From Pseudomonas marginalis (GTDB taxonomy: Bacteria > Pseudomonadota > Gammaproteobacteria > Pseudomonadales > Pseudomonadaceae), in NCBI RefSeq assembly GCF_900105325.1, contig NZ_FNSU01000003.1, positions 4,353,501 to 4,417,500 on the forward strand: a stretch of 64,000 nucleotides of DNA, written 5' to 3'. The position numbers and the translations under genes were made by a program. Below the pieces are notes generated by a model. The model searched no databases. It was given only the letters and a program-made list of their open reading frames with translations, and was not told the origin of the DNA. Positions 8,209 to 15,913 of this stretch are shown here, one piece after another (within the stretch, counting starts at the first letter, position 1; each line of letters starts with the position of its first letter).

Positions 8209-9416
8209 GCCTGGGCATTCTTCTGTTCCTGAACCCAGGCCATGTAGCTGTTCATCGGCGGGTTCTTCTGGAAGTAATTTTTCAGGCCTTCGAACAAGCC
8301 ATCCGCAACCGCCTGTTGATGGCGCGCCGTCACCAGGCGCTGGGCGTCCTGGGCATTGGAGATAAACCCGGTCTCCACCAGGATCGACGGCACATCCGGT
8401 GACTTGAGCACCGCGAACCCCGCCTGTTCCACACGCTTCTGATGCAGGCTGGTGATGCTTTGCAGGCTCCCCAGCACCGAGCTGCCCAGTTGCAGGCTGG
8501 AGGCGATGGTGGCGTTCATCGACATATCAAGAATCACCCCGGCCAGCATCGGGTCCTTATCCTTGAGATTGAGCAACGTGGTGGCGCCCAGCAAATCCGC
8601 GCCGTTTTCACGCTGGGCCATAAAGCGCGCCGTGGCCGAGGTCGCGCCGCCCTCCGACAGCGCATACACCGAGGCGCCCGAGGCAGTGAGCCGTGGCGCG
8701 GCATCGGCATGCACCGAGATGAACATATCGGCCTTGTGCTGACGGGCGATGTCCACGCGCTTGCGCAGCGGCACAAAGAAGTCGTCGTTACGCACCAGTT
8801 TCACGTCAAAACCCTTTTCGCGCTTCAAACGCTTGGCCAGCAGTTGGGCGATAGACAACACCACGTCTTTTTCGCGCTGGCCCTTGGACCCGACAGCGCC
8901 GGGGTCTTTGCCGCCGTGGCCGGGGTCGACCACCACGATAATGTCGCGCTTGGGGTGCGCCTTGTTCACCGCGGCCACCAAGGGCACCGCCTCAGCCGCG
9001 ATTTGACGCGGTGCACGGGTGGCGCTGGTCAGGTCCAGCACCAGGCGATGGCCCTGCCCGTCCTGAGGCGGCAATACAAAGCTGTTGAGCTGCATCGGCG
9101 CGGCCAGGTCGAGCACGATGCGCGTATCCGCCTTGCCGAAATGCCCCGAGCGAATCGAGGTGATCCCGCTGTTCTTCAGCTCAAGTTGAGAAAAGTCACC
9201 ACTGAGACCCGCGCCGCTCAGGTCGATGATCAGGCGTTCCGGAGCAGTCAGGGAGAAGGTCTTGTATTGCACTGGGCCGCTAAGGTCGAACACCAGGCGC
9301 AGCTTGTCGTCCGAACGCCATAGGCGTGCATTGCGGATCTGGGTCGCGTGGGCGGCGAACGGCAAAGCAAACAAAGGGCTGGCCAGGAGCAGGTTGAGGA
9401 GCTGACGTCTGTGCAT
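8205..9416 (-). CDS. amiA: Periplasmic N-acetylmuramoyl-L-alanine amidase (AmiA/AmiC type), zinc-cluster paralogue
   Basis: The 403-residue product starts with a twin-arginine-like or Sec signal (MHRRQLLNLLLASPLF). An AMIN domain follows (about residues 28-130) and then an Amidase_3 domain (about 175-390). The zinc ligands appear as VVDPGHGG, the Glu in REKDVVLS, SVHADAAP, and the catalytic Glu in LVETGFISN. It cleaves the amide bond of peptidoglycan stem peptides during cell division. A Zur box lies 84 bases upstream, shared with folE2. A zinc-enzyme paralogue made under zinc starvation presumably keeps cell separation going. Confidence 0.88.
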   Translation of the reverse strand: MHRRQLLNLLLASPLFALPFAAHATQIRNARLWRSDDKLRLVFDLSGPVQYKTFSLTAPERLIIDLSGAGLSGDFSQLELKNSGITSIRSGHFGKADTRIVLDLAAPMQLNSFVLPPQDGQGHRLVLDLTSATRAPRQIAAEAVPLVAAVNKAHPKRDIIVVVDPGHGGKDPGAVGSKGQREKDVVLSIAQLLAKRLKREKGFDVKLVRNDDFFVPLRKRVDIARQHKADMFISVHADAAPRLTASGASVYALSEGGATSATARFMAQRENGADLLGATTLLNLKDKDPMLAGVILDMSMNATIASSLQLGSSVLGSLQSITSLHQKRVEQAGFAVLKSPDVPSILVETGFISNAQDAQRLVTARHQQAVADGLFEGLKNYFQKNPPMNSYMAWVQEQKNAQA

Positions 9417-9499
9417 GACAAATACCGCAAATGGAGGAGTGTCCGTACTCCACATGAGTGAAAAAAGGCCGGGGCAGAAAATTCATCGTCGACTCTATT

Positions 9500-9512
9500 G
9501 TTATACTATAAC
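9500..9512. promoter_or_regulatory. Zur-type operator between amiA and the folE2 operon
   Basis: GTTATACTATAAC is a perfect palindrome of the same type as the site at 7748. It sits 33 bases before the folE2 start codon and 84 bases before the divergent amidase start. This explains co-regulation of both operons by zinc. Confidence 0.9.
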
Positions 9513-9544
9513 ATGTCGAATTATTTCCAACGATGGACCTGCTT

Positions 9545-10435
9545 ATGAATGCGCTGACTCTGCCGGATATTGCCGCGCAGGCTTCACGCCAAGCCTTACC
9601 ACTCGACTGGGTGGGCATGTGCGGCATCGCCCTGCCGATCCTCATTGACGGCCAACGCCTGAGCGCCAGCGCCGATGCCGGCGTCAGCCTGGACGATGGC
9701 ACCGCTCGTGGCATTCATATGTCACGCCTGTACCTGACACTGGAGATGCTCGAACAGCTGCCCGTTACGCCTGCACTTCTGCGCAATGTACTGCAGCGGT
9801 TTCTCGACAGTCATGAAGATTTATCTAAGAACGCCTACCTGCGTCTGCACACGAATTTACTGCTGAAACGCCCGGCGCTGGTCAGCCCATTGGCCGGCTG
9901 GAAGGGCTACCCGGTGAGCATCGAAGCGCGCCTGGAAAACCAGATGTTCCACGTGGAACTAAAAATTGACGTTACCTATTCTTCAACCTGCCCCTGTTCC
10001 GCTGCCCTCGCCAGGCAGTTGATTCAGCAGCAATTTCTCCAAGACTTCGGCAACACGCCGTTGCAGCATGAAGACGTGCTGACCTGGCTCGGCAGCGCTA
10101 ACGGTATCGTCGCCACGCCCCACAGCCAGCGCAGCAGCGCGCAGTTGCACGTGCACCTGCAAGGGGAGCATCTGGCGCTGACGGAGCTGATCAACGCTGC
10201 CGAAGCCGCCCTCGGCACCGCCGTACAAACCGCCGTAAAACGCGCGGACGAACAAGCCTTTGCCTTGGCCAACGGGCAGAACCTGATGTTCTGCGAAGAC
10301 GCCGCCCGCCGCCTTAACCTCGCCTTGAAACGCTCGGATGCGGTCAAAGCCTTCCACCTCAAAGTGATCCACGCCGAAAGCCTGCACGCGCACGATGCCG
10401 TGGCTGAAAGCCGCTGGACGAGAAACCCTGCATGA
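9545..10435 (+). CDS. folE2: GTP cyclohydrolase FolE2 (type IB)
   Basis: The 296-residue product begins MNALTLPDIAAQ; an ATG 12 bases upstream is possible but less family-like. It shows the T-fold signature VGMCGIALPI, the segment HMSRLYLTLEMLEQ and the catalytic cysteine in YSSTCPCSAALARQ. FolE2 converts GTP to dihydroneopterin triphosphate, the first step of folate synthesis, and works with metals other than zinc, so it replaces FolE when zinc is low. It is the first gene of a seven-gene operon under the Zur box at 9500. Confidence 0.93.
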   Translation: MNALTLPDIAAQASRQALPLDWVGMCGIALPILIDGQRLSASADAGVSLDDGTARGIHMSRLYLTLEMLEQLPVTPALLRNVLQRFLDSHEDLSKNAYLRLHTNLLLKRPALVSPLAGWKGYPVSIEARLENQMFHVELKIDVTYSSTCPCSAALARQLIQQQFLQDFGNTPLQHEDVLTWLGSANGIVATPHSQRSSAQLHVHLQGEHLALTELINAAEAALGTAVQTAVKRADEQAFALANGQNLMFCEDAARRLNLALKRSDAVKAFHLKVIHAESLHAHDAVAESRWTRNPA

Positions 10436-11100
10436 TCACCTGCACTGCTTTGCGCTGGGGCGCCCCTGGCCAACCGCTGACACCCGCCGTGGATTTCACC
10501 CTGGAAAAAGGCAGCCTCACCGGCGTGATCGGCCCCAACGGCTGCGGCAAAAGCAGCCTGCTCAAAGTCATCGCCGGCCTGCAAAAACCGTTGGCGGGCA
10601 AAGTGACCGTGGATGTTCCACGCCGAGGTGGCCTGTCGTTCCTGCCCCAGCAACAGCACCTTGATCGTCAGTTCCCCATCAGCCTGCAAGAACTGGTCGC
10701 CGCCGGTTTCTGGGGCACGCGGCTCACCCCGCAACAACGCAGCCAGCGCCTGCAGAAGGTGCTGGAAGAATGGTGCCTCAGTGGCCTGGAACAGCGCCCA
10801 TTGATGGCGTTGTCAGGCGGCCAACTACAACGCGCATTGCTCGCTCGCATGAGCCTTGCCGAGTCGCCAGTGTTACTGCTTGACGAGCCCCATGCCGCTC
10901 TGGACGAAGAAGGCCAGGCCCTGTGCTGGAGCCATATCCACGCCTGGCACGCCGAAGGCCGAACGTTGGTGGTGGTGTGCCATGACTTGGCCTCCGTACG
11001 CCAACACACCCAACAAGTGGTGCAAATCAAAAGCAGTGGCTGTGTATTCGGCCCCAGCAAAGAGTTGATCCGCCCGCAGCCGCACATGCAGGTGGCCTGA
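10432..11100 (+). CDS. Metal ABC importer ATPase (ZnuC-like)
   Basis: The 222-residue ATP-binding subunit has Walker A GPNGCGKSSLL near residue 34, Q-loop FLPQQQHLD, signature LSGGQLQRALLA near residue 127, Walker B VLLLDEPHAALD and the H-loop VVVCHDL. Its start overlaps the folE2 stop, and its stop overlaps the permease start by one base, so the genes are coupled. Context in a Zur operon with a permease and a binding protein indicates high-affinity zinc uptake, additional to any canonical znuABC elsewhere. Confidence 0.88.
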   Translation: MITCTALRWGAPGQPLTPAVDFTLEKGSLTGVIGPNGCGKSSLLKVIAGLQKPLAGKVTVDVPRRGGLSFLPQQQHLDRQFPISLQELVAAGFWGTRLTPQQRSQRLQKVLEEWCLSGLEQRPLMALSGGQLQRALLARMSLAESPVLLLDEPHAALDEEGQALCWSHIHAWHAEGRTLVVVCHDLASVRQHTQQVVQIKSSGCVFGPSKELIRPQPHMQVA

Positions 11101-11966
11101 TGCACTTCACCGCCCACCTGTGGATGCCCTTCCTCGACTTCGTCTTCATGCGTCGCGCCCTGATCGGCGGTCTGGTGCTCGCCTGCAGCACCGCCCCGCT
11201 CGGCGTATTTCTGATCCTGCGCCGTATGAGCCTGATCGGTGACGCCGTCGCCCACGGCATATTGCCCGGCGCCGCACTGGGCTTCTGGTTCGCGGGCTTG
11301 AGCCTGCCCGCGTTGACCATCGGCGGCCTGGGCGCTGGCCTGGGCATGGCCGGCCTGTCGGCGTGGATCACCCGCCGCACCGGCCTGCGCGAAGACGCCA
11401 GCCTGGCGGCCATCTACCCCATCTCCCTCGCCGCCGGCGTGTTGATCCTGGGCCTTGCCGGCAAGCGCCTGGATTTGCTGCACCTGCTGTTCGGCTCTGC
11501 CCTGGCCGTCGACGAAACCACCCTGACCGGCATGCTCTGGGTCTCCGGGTTCAGCCTGATCGCCATGGCGCTGATCTACAAACCGCTGCTGCTGGACACC
11601 CTCGACCCGCTGTTCCTGCAAACCGTCAGCCGCCTTGGCCCCCTGGCCCACGGCTTGTTCCTGACCCTGGTGGTCCTGAACCTGGTGATTGGCTTCCAGG
11701 CCATCGGCGCCTTGATGGTGGTGGGTTTGATGATGTTGCCGGCCATCGCTTCACGCTTCTGGAGTCGGCGCCTGCCGGTGTTGATCGCGGTATCGGCGGT
11801 GCTGGGATGCCTGTCGGTGTGGTTGGGTTTGTTGCTGTCGTTCTACTTCTCGCTGCCCAGCGGCCCGGCGATTGTGCTGGTGGCTGGCGGTGGGTACCTG
11901 CTGTCCGTGGTCTTCGGTCCGGTGCACGGCTTGCTGCGCCGCCCGCCTTTGCTTACATCCCAATGA
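11100..11966 (+). CDS. Metal ABC importer permease (ZnuB-like)
   Basis: The 288-residue polytopic protein has 8-9 hydrophobic segments and the ABC-3 family pattern (MSLIGDAVAHGILPGAALGF near residue 45, IGFQAIGALMVVGLMMLPA near residue 195). The conserved histidine and aspartate after MSLIGDA are typical of Zn/Mn permeases. It lies between the ATPase and the binding protein, overlapping both, which supports one transporter unit. Confidence 0.88.
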   Translation: MHFTAHLWMPFLDFVFMRRALIGGLVLACSTAPLGVFLILRRMSLIGDAVAHGILPGAALGFWFAGLSLPALTIGGLGAGLGMAGLSAWITRRTGLREDASLAAIYPISLAAGVLILGLAGKRLDLLHLLFGSALAVDETTLTGMLWVSGFSLIAMALIYKPLLLDTLDPLFLQTVSRLGPLAHGLFLTLVVLNLVIGFQAIGALMVVGLMMLPAIASRFWSRRLPVLIAVSAVLGCLSVWLGLLLSFYFSLPSGPAIVLVAGGGYLLSVVFGPVHGLLRRPPLLTSQ

Positions 11967-11977
11967 GGTGTTTCCCG

Positions 11978-12856
11978 ATGCGCGCTCTACTCGTGCTGTT
12001 CAGTTTGCTGCTGCCGTTGTCGATGGCCCAGGCCGCCGACAAACTCCAGGTGGTTACCAGCTTCAGTATTCTCGATGACATCACCCACCAGATCGGTGGC
12101 GATCACATCCAGATCAGCAACATGGTCGGCCCCGACGCCGATGCCCATACCTACGAACCCTCCCCGGACGATGCCAAGGCGCTGCTCAAGGCCAAGCTGA
12201 TCATCAAGAACGGCCTGGGCTTCGAGCCGTGGCTGGACCGCCTGGTCACCAGCACCGAAACCAAGGCCACGGTGGTCACCGCCAGCAAAGGTGTGATCTC
12301 CCACACCATGGAGGAAGACGGCGAAACCATCCCCGACCCGCACGCCTGGCACAACCTGGCCAACGCCGAAATCTATGTGAACAACATCACCAAGGCACTG
12401 GTGGCCGCCGACCCGGCCAACAAGGCCGACTACCTGCGCAACAGCCAGGCCTACCTGAAAGAAATCTACCGCCTGCTGGCCGAAGCCAAGACCAAGTTCG
12501 GCGCGCTGCCACCGGGTAACCGTCGCATCGTCACCTCCCATGACGCCTTCGGTTACCTGGGCCAGGCCTATGGCATCCAGTTCCTGGCGCCACAAGGCCT
12601 GTCCACCGAACGTGAACCTTCGGCCGCCGAAGTTGCCGCGCTGATCACCCAGATCCGCAAGGACAAGGTCAAGGCGGTGTTCATGGAAAACATCAAGGAC
12701 TCGCGCCTGCTCAAGCAGATCGCCGATGAAAGCGGCGCGCAGATTGGCGGCACGCTGTACTCCGACGCCCTGGCTGCCGAAGGCCCGGCGAGCACCTTCA
12801 CCGGGCTGTTCGAGTACAACCTCAACACCCTGTGCGCAGCGTTGAGCAGGCCGTGA
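11978..12856 (+). CDS. Periplasmic metal-binding lipocalin-like solute-binding protein (ZnuA/SBP-9 family)
   Basis: The 292-residue product is a cluster A-I (SBP-9) metal solute-binding protein, not a lipocalin in fold despite serving a similar capture role. A signal peptide ends near MAQAADK. The metal ligands are visible: His in DADAHTYEPSP, His in DPHAWHN, His in SHDAFGYL, and Glu/Asp in SDALAAEGPAS. The His-rich acidic loop of many ZnuA proteins is short here (EEDGETIPDPH). An alternative start 15 bases upstream overlaps the permease stop. It delivers Zn2+ (possibly Mn2+) to the permease. Confidence 0.87.
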   Translation: MRALLVLFSLLLPLSMAQAADKLQVVTSFSILDDITHQIGGDHIQISNMVGPDADAHTYEPSPDDAKALLKAKLIIKNGLGFEPWLDRLVTSTETKATVVTASKGVISHTMEEDGETIPDPHAWHNLANAEIYVNNITKALVAADPANKADYLRNSQAYLKEIYRLLAEAKTKFGALPPGNRRIVTSHDAFGYLGQAYGIQFLAPQGLSTEREPSAAEVAALITQIRKDKVKAVFMENIKDSRLLKQIADESGAQIGGTLYSDALAAEGPASTFTGLFEYNLNTLCAALSRP

Positions 12857-13266
12857 CCCTGAGCATGCTCGAACTGGAAGGGGCTGCCGTCGGCAGCCGC
12901 TTTCCACTCGCCGCCGTGCTCGACGCCCTGCCGTGGAACAGCGATGGCCTGATCGCCGCCATCGCCCAGCAACATGGCAGCGGCGAAGTGCTGATGCTGG
13001 CCTGGATGAATCGCCAGGCCCTCAACGAAACACTGGCTACCGGGCAGGTCTGCTATTGGTCGCGCTCGCGCCGACAGCTGTGGCGCAAAGGCGAAAGCTC
13101 CGGCCACAGGCAACAGTTGGTGGAAGCGCGCCTGGATTGTGACGGCGACGCGGTACTGCTGATCGTCGACCAGCAAGGCCCGGCCTGTCACACCGGCCGC
13201 CACACCTGTTTCTACAACGCCCTCGAGGGCGCCTACGTTCACATCATTACGGAGCCATTTGCATGA
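12853..13266 (+). CDS. hisI2: Second phosphoribosyl-AMP cyclohydrolase (HisI paralogue)
   Basis: About 137 residues. The start is uncertain: GTG 12853 overlaps the previous stop as GTGA, and ATG 12865 is an alternative. Signature blocks are WNSDGLIAAIAQQ, VLMLAWMN, VCYWSRSRRQLWRKGE and the metal-binding DQQGPACHTGRHTCFYN. HisI opens the purine ring of phosphoribosyl-AMP in histidine synthesis and needs zinc. Finding a paralogue inside a Zur operon suggests a version that works or assembles at low zinc. The Cys ligands are kept, so a cambialistic or higher-affinity site is inference. Confidence 0.85.
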   Translation: MTLSMLELEGAAVGSRFPLAAVLDALPWNSDGLIAAIAQQHGSGEVLMLAWMNRQALNETLATGQVCYWSRSRRQLWRKGESSGHRQQLVEARLDCDGDAVLLIVDQQGPACHTGRHTCFYNALEGAYVHIITEPFA

Positions 13267-13823
13267 TCCGCAAGAACCCTTCCGGTGATCTGCCGGTGAT
13301 TGCCGAATCGGCCTACGTCGACAAGACCGCGATCATCTGCGGCAAGGTCATCATCGGCGAGAACGTGTTTGTCGGCCCCTACGCCGTGATCCGCGCCGAC
13401 GAAGTCGACGCCGGCGGCGCCATGGACCCGATCACCATCGGCGCGAATTCCAACATCCAGGACGGCGTGGTCATCCACTCCAAGTCCGGCGCGGCGGTGA
13501 CGATAGGCGAATTTACATCCATCGCCCACCGCTCCATCGTCCACGGCCCCTGCACCGTCGGCGACCGGGTGTTTATCGGTTTCAACAGCGTGCTGTTCAA
13601 CTGCGCCGTCGGCAATGGCTGCGTGGTGCGCCATAACTCGGTGGTCGACGGCCGTGATTTGCCCGCCGCCTTCTACGTGCCCTCCACCACCCGCATCGGG
13701 CCGAATACCGACCTGTCGCAATTCCCGCCGGTGAGTGTCAGTGCCTCGGAGTTTTCCGAAGACGTGGCACGTACCAACGTCGACCTGGTGCGCGGTTACA
13801 AAGCCCTGCAAAACGAGTTCTGA
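13263..13823 (+). CDS. Gamma-carbonic anhydrase-like left-handed beta-helix protein
   Basis: The 186-residue product is built of hexapeptide repeats (AIICGKVIIGENVFVG and onward). The three metal-ligand histidines of gamma-class carbonic anhydrases are in place: IHSKSG, IAHRS and IVHGP. A C-terminal helix (VARTNVDLVRGYKALQNEF) follows. Gamma enzymes can use Fe or Co as well as Zn, which fits a role as a replacement for zinc-dependent beta-class enzymes. The start overlaps hisI2 and the stop is 3 bases before pyrQ. It matches PA5540 by position. Confidence 0.85.
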   Translation: MIRKNPSGDLPVIAESAYVDKTAIICGKVIIGENVFVGPYAVIRADEVDAGGAMDPITIGANSNIQDGVVIHSKSGAAVTIGEFTSIAHRSIVHGPCTVGDRVFIGFNSVLFNCAVGNGCVVRHNSVVDGRDLPAAFYVPSTTRIGPNTDLSQFPPVSVSASEFSEDVARTNVDLVRGYKALQNEF

Positions 13824-13826
13824 GCC

Positions 13827-15164
13827 ATGAGCCGCCTGCTGATCCGCAACGCCCGCCTGGTGAACGAAGGCGAGGAATTCGACGCCGACGTGCTGGTCGC
13901 CCATGGCCGTATCGAAAAGATCGCCAGCAGCATCGGCGGGAACGCCGCGCCCGTGTCCATCGACGCCCACGGGCAGTGGCTGCTGCCGGGCATGATTGAC
14001 GACCAGGTGCACTTTCGCGACCCCGGCGCGCCGGACAAGGGCAGCTTCTACAGCGAGTCCCGCGCAGCGGTAGCCGGCGGCATCACCAGCGTCATGGACA
14101 TGCCCAACACCAACCCGGCCACGCTGAACCTGGAAGCCCTGGCCGATAAAAAGCGCCGCGCGGCCCTGCACTCGGTGGCCAACTACGGCTTTCACTTCGG
14201 GGTCAGCAACGACAACCTCGACACCGTCGCCGCCCTTGACCCGCGCGAAGTGGCCGGGGTCAAAGTATTCATGGGCGCCTCCACCGGCAATATGCTGGTG
14301 GACGACCCACGGGTCCTGGAACGGCTGTTTGCCGAAGTGCCGACCCTTCTGCTGGCCCACTGCGAACACACGCCGAGCATCCAAGCCAACGAGCAGCGCA
14401 TGCGTGAGCGCTTCGGTGACAGGATCCCCGCCGTCGCCCACCCGCTGATCCGCGATGCCGAAGCCTGCTATCGCTCATCCTCCTTCGCGGTGGAACTGGC
14501 CAAGCGTCACGGCACGCGCCTGCATGTACTGCACCTGACCAGCGCCCGCGAGTTGGCATTGTTCGAAGACAAACCCCTCGCACAAAAACGCATTACTGCT
14601 GAGGTCTGCGTGCATCACCTGCTGTTCGATGACCGTGACTATCACCGCCTCGGCCACCAGATCAAATGTAACCCGGCGATCAAGACCCGCGCCGACCGCG
14701 ACGCCCTGCGCCTGGCCTTGCTGAGTGATCGTCTGGATGTGATTGGCACTGACCATGCGCCGCATACCTGGGCGCAAAAACAGTTGGGGTATCGTGAAGC
14801 GCCCGCGGGTCTGCCCCTGGTGCAACACGCGCTGCCGGCGTTGTTGGAATTGGTCGCCGATGGGCTGCTGCCCCTGGCCACCCTGGTGGCCAAGACCAGC
14901 CACCGTGTCGCCGACCTGTTTGCCATCCCCGACCGGGGTTACCTGCGCGAAGGGTATTGGGCCGACCTGGTGCTGATCAAACCGGAGCCCGAGGGAAAGC
15001 CGGTCAGGGATGAGCCGATTCTTGCCCGCTGCGGCTGGACACCGTTCGCCGAACGCAGCTTTCGCCACAGCGTGAGTACCACCCTGGTCTCCGGCCACCT
15101 GGCCTGGCACAACGGCCAGGTGGTCGACAGCTGCCAGGGTTTACCGCTGCATTTCCTAAGGTAG
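13827..15164 (+). CDS. pyrQ: Dihydroorotase paralogue PyrQ
   Basis: The 445-residue amidohydrolase is of the class I dihydroorotase type. It has PGMIDDQVHFRDPG near residue 52, the lysine of GVKVFMGAS (carbamylated in the family), His in LLAHCEHT and LHVLHLTS, and the catalytic Asp in GTDHAPH. The usual HxH metal pair appears as QVH, so the first histidine is glutamine, as in a known subgroup. It makes dihydroorotate from carbamoyl aspartate in pyrimidine synthesis. It ends the Zur operon and corresponds to PA5541 of P. aeruginosa. Confidence 0.9.
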   Translation: MSRLLIRNARLVNEGEEFDADVLVAHGRIEKIASSIGGNAAPVSIDAHGQWLLPGMIDDQVHFRDPGAPDKGSFYSESRAAVAGGITSVMDMPNTNPATLNLEALADKKRRAALHSVANYGFHFGVSNDNLDTVAALDPREVAGVKVFMGASTGNMLVDDPRVLERLFAEVPTLLLAHCEHTPSIQANEQRMRERFGDRIPAVAHPLIRDAEACYRSSSFAVELAKRHGTRLHVLHLTSARELALFEDKPLAQKRITAEVCVHHLLFDDRDYHRLGHQIKCNPAIKTRADRDALRLALLSDRLDVIGTDHAPHTWAQKQLGYREAPAGLPLVQHALPALLELVADGLLPLATLVAKTSHRVADLFAIPDRGYLREGYWADLVLIKPEPEGKPVRDEPILARCGWTPFAERSFRHSVSTTLVSGHLAWHNGQVVDSCQGLPLHFLR

Positions 15165-15259
15165 GCGCGAGCTTGCTCGCGAAGAGCGTTAACGATAACG
15201 CAGGGGACCTGACACCCGGTGGCGCTCTCCGGTTTTTCGCGAGCAAGCTCGCTCCTACA
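15161..15259. repeat. REPIN (pair of inverted REP sequences)
   Basis: The arms GCGAGCTTGCTCGCGAA (from about 15168) and TTCGCGAGCAAGCTCGC (to about 15252) face each other with about 50 bases between them. An inner GAGCG/CGCTC pair extends the hairpin. It lies between convergent pyrQ and the DUF3617 gene and is the typical fluorescens-group REPIN, probably also acting as terminator. Confidence 0.85.
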
Positions 15260-15261
15260 GG

Positions 15262-15783
15262 TTAAGCGCGAGGCTTGACCGTGCCGCAATCGGTGCCCAG
15301 CCATTGGGCGTGGGTATCCAGGCTGCCCTTCTGCTGAACGCCGGTGGCATTGAAGGTGCCGTTGACGGTGGTGGTGAATTCTTTCTGGCTCTGGAAGGTA
15401 GCGACGCCGGTGCCCTGGGCTTTGGGGCAACTGAAGCGGAATTTCCACTGGTTGCCGGTCTTGTCGGTCACTTCCTGCTTGCAGCCCGATTGGGGGTCGG
15501 TCAGGGGGATCGAATCAGAGGCGACTTGTGCCGGGGTGAGGCACACCTGCACGCCTTTGCCGGCCATGGTGATGCCTTGTTTTTCCAGCATGGCGCGCTG
15601 TTCGGGGGTCATCTGCTGCTTGAGCTGACCGAGGATCAGCGACAGGTCCGGCAGGTCCTGGTTATCGACTTTCATGTTGCTGGTGGTCAATTCCCACAAG
15701 CCCGGCGCCAGCATCTGCGCCTGCGCTGCCAGCGGCAACGACAAACCAACAACCATGGCCAAACCAAGCAGACGAGCATTCAT
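15262..15783 (-). CDS. DUF3617 secreted protein
   Basis: The 173-residue product has a signal peptide ending at AAQAQ. The mature domain starts MLAPGLWELTTSNMKV, with two conserved cysteines (VQVCLTPAQ and SGCKQEV) and a third pair later (FSCPKAQ, GTDCGTV), as in DUF3617. The helix QMTPEQRAMLEKQGI is also typical. The start at 15783 was chosen because the signal peptide begins there. It is periplasmic; the function is unknown. Confidence 0.82.
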   Translation of the reverse strand: MNARLLGLAMVVGLSLPLAAQAQMLAPGLWELTTSNMKVDNQDLPDLSLILGQLKQQMTPEQRAMLEKQGITMAGKGVQVCLTPAQVASDSIPLTDPQSGCKQEVTDKTGNQWKFRFSCPKAQGTGVATFQSQKEFTTTVNGTFNATGVQQKGSLDTHAQWLGTDCGTVKPRA

Positions 15784-15913
15784 CGGGTAACTCCTGGGCA
15801 ATTGTGGGCGTTAGACGCCGCAAAAGTGCCAGTGTTGCACGCCAAATAAAATAGCGACATTCGCAGCCGTTCATGGTCTGTTAGGCATTGGATTGCCTGG
15901 AGTACCGTCGTCC

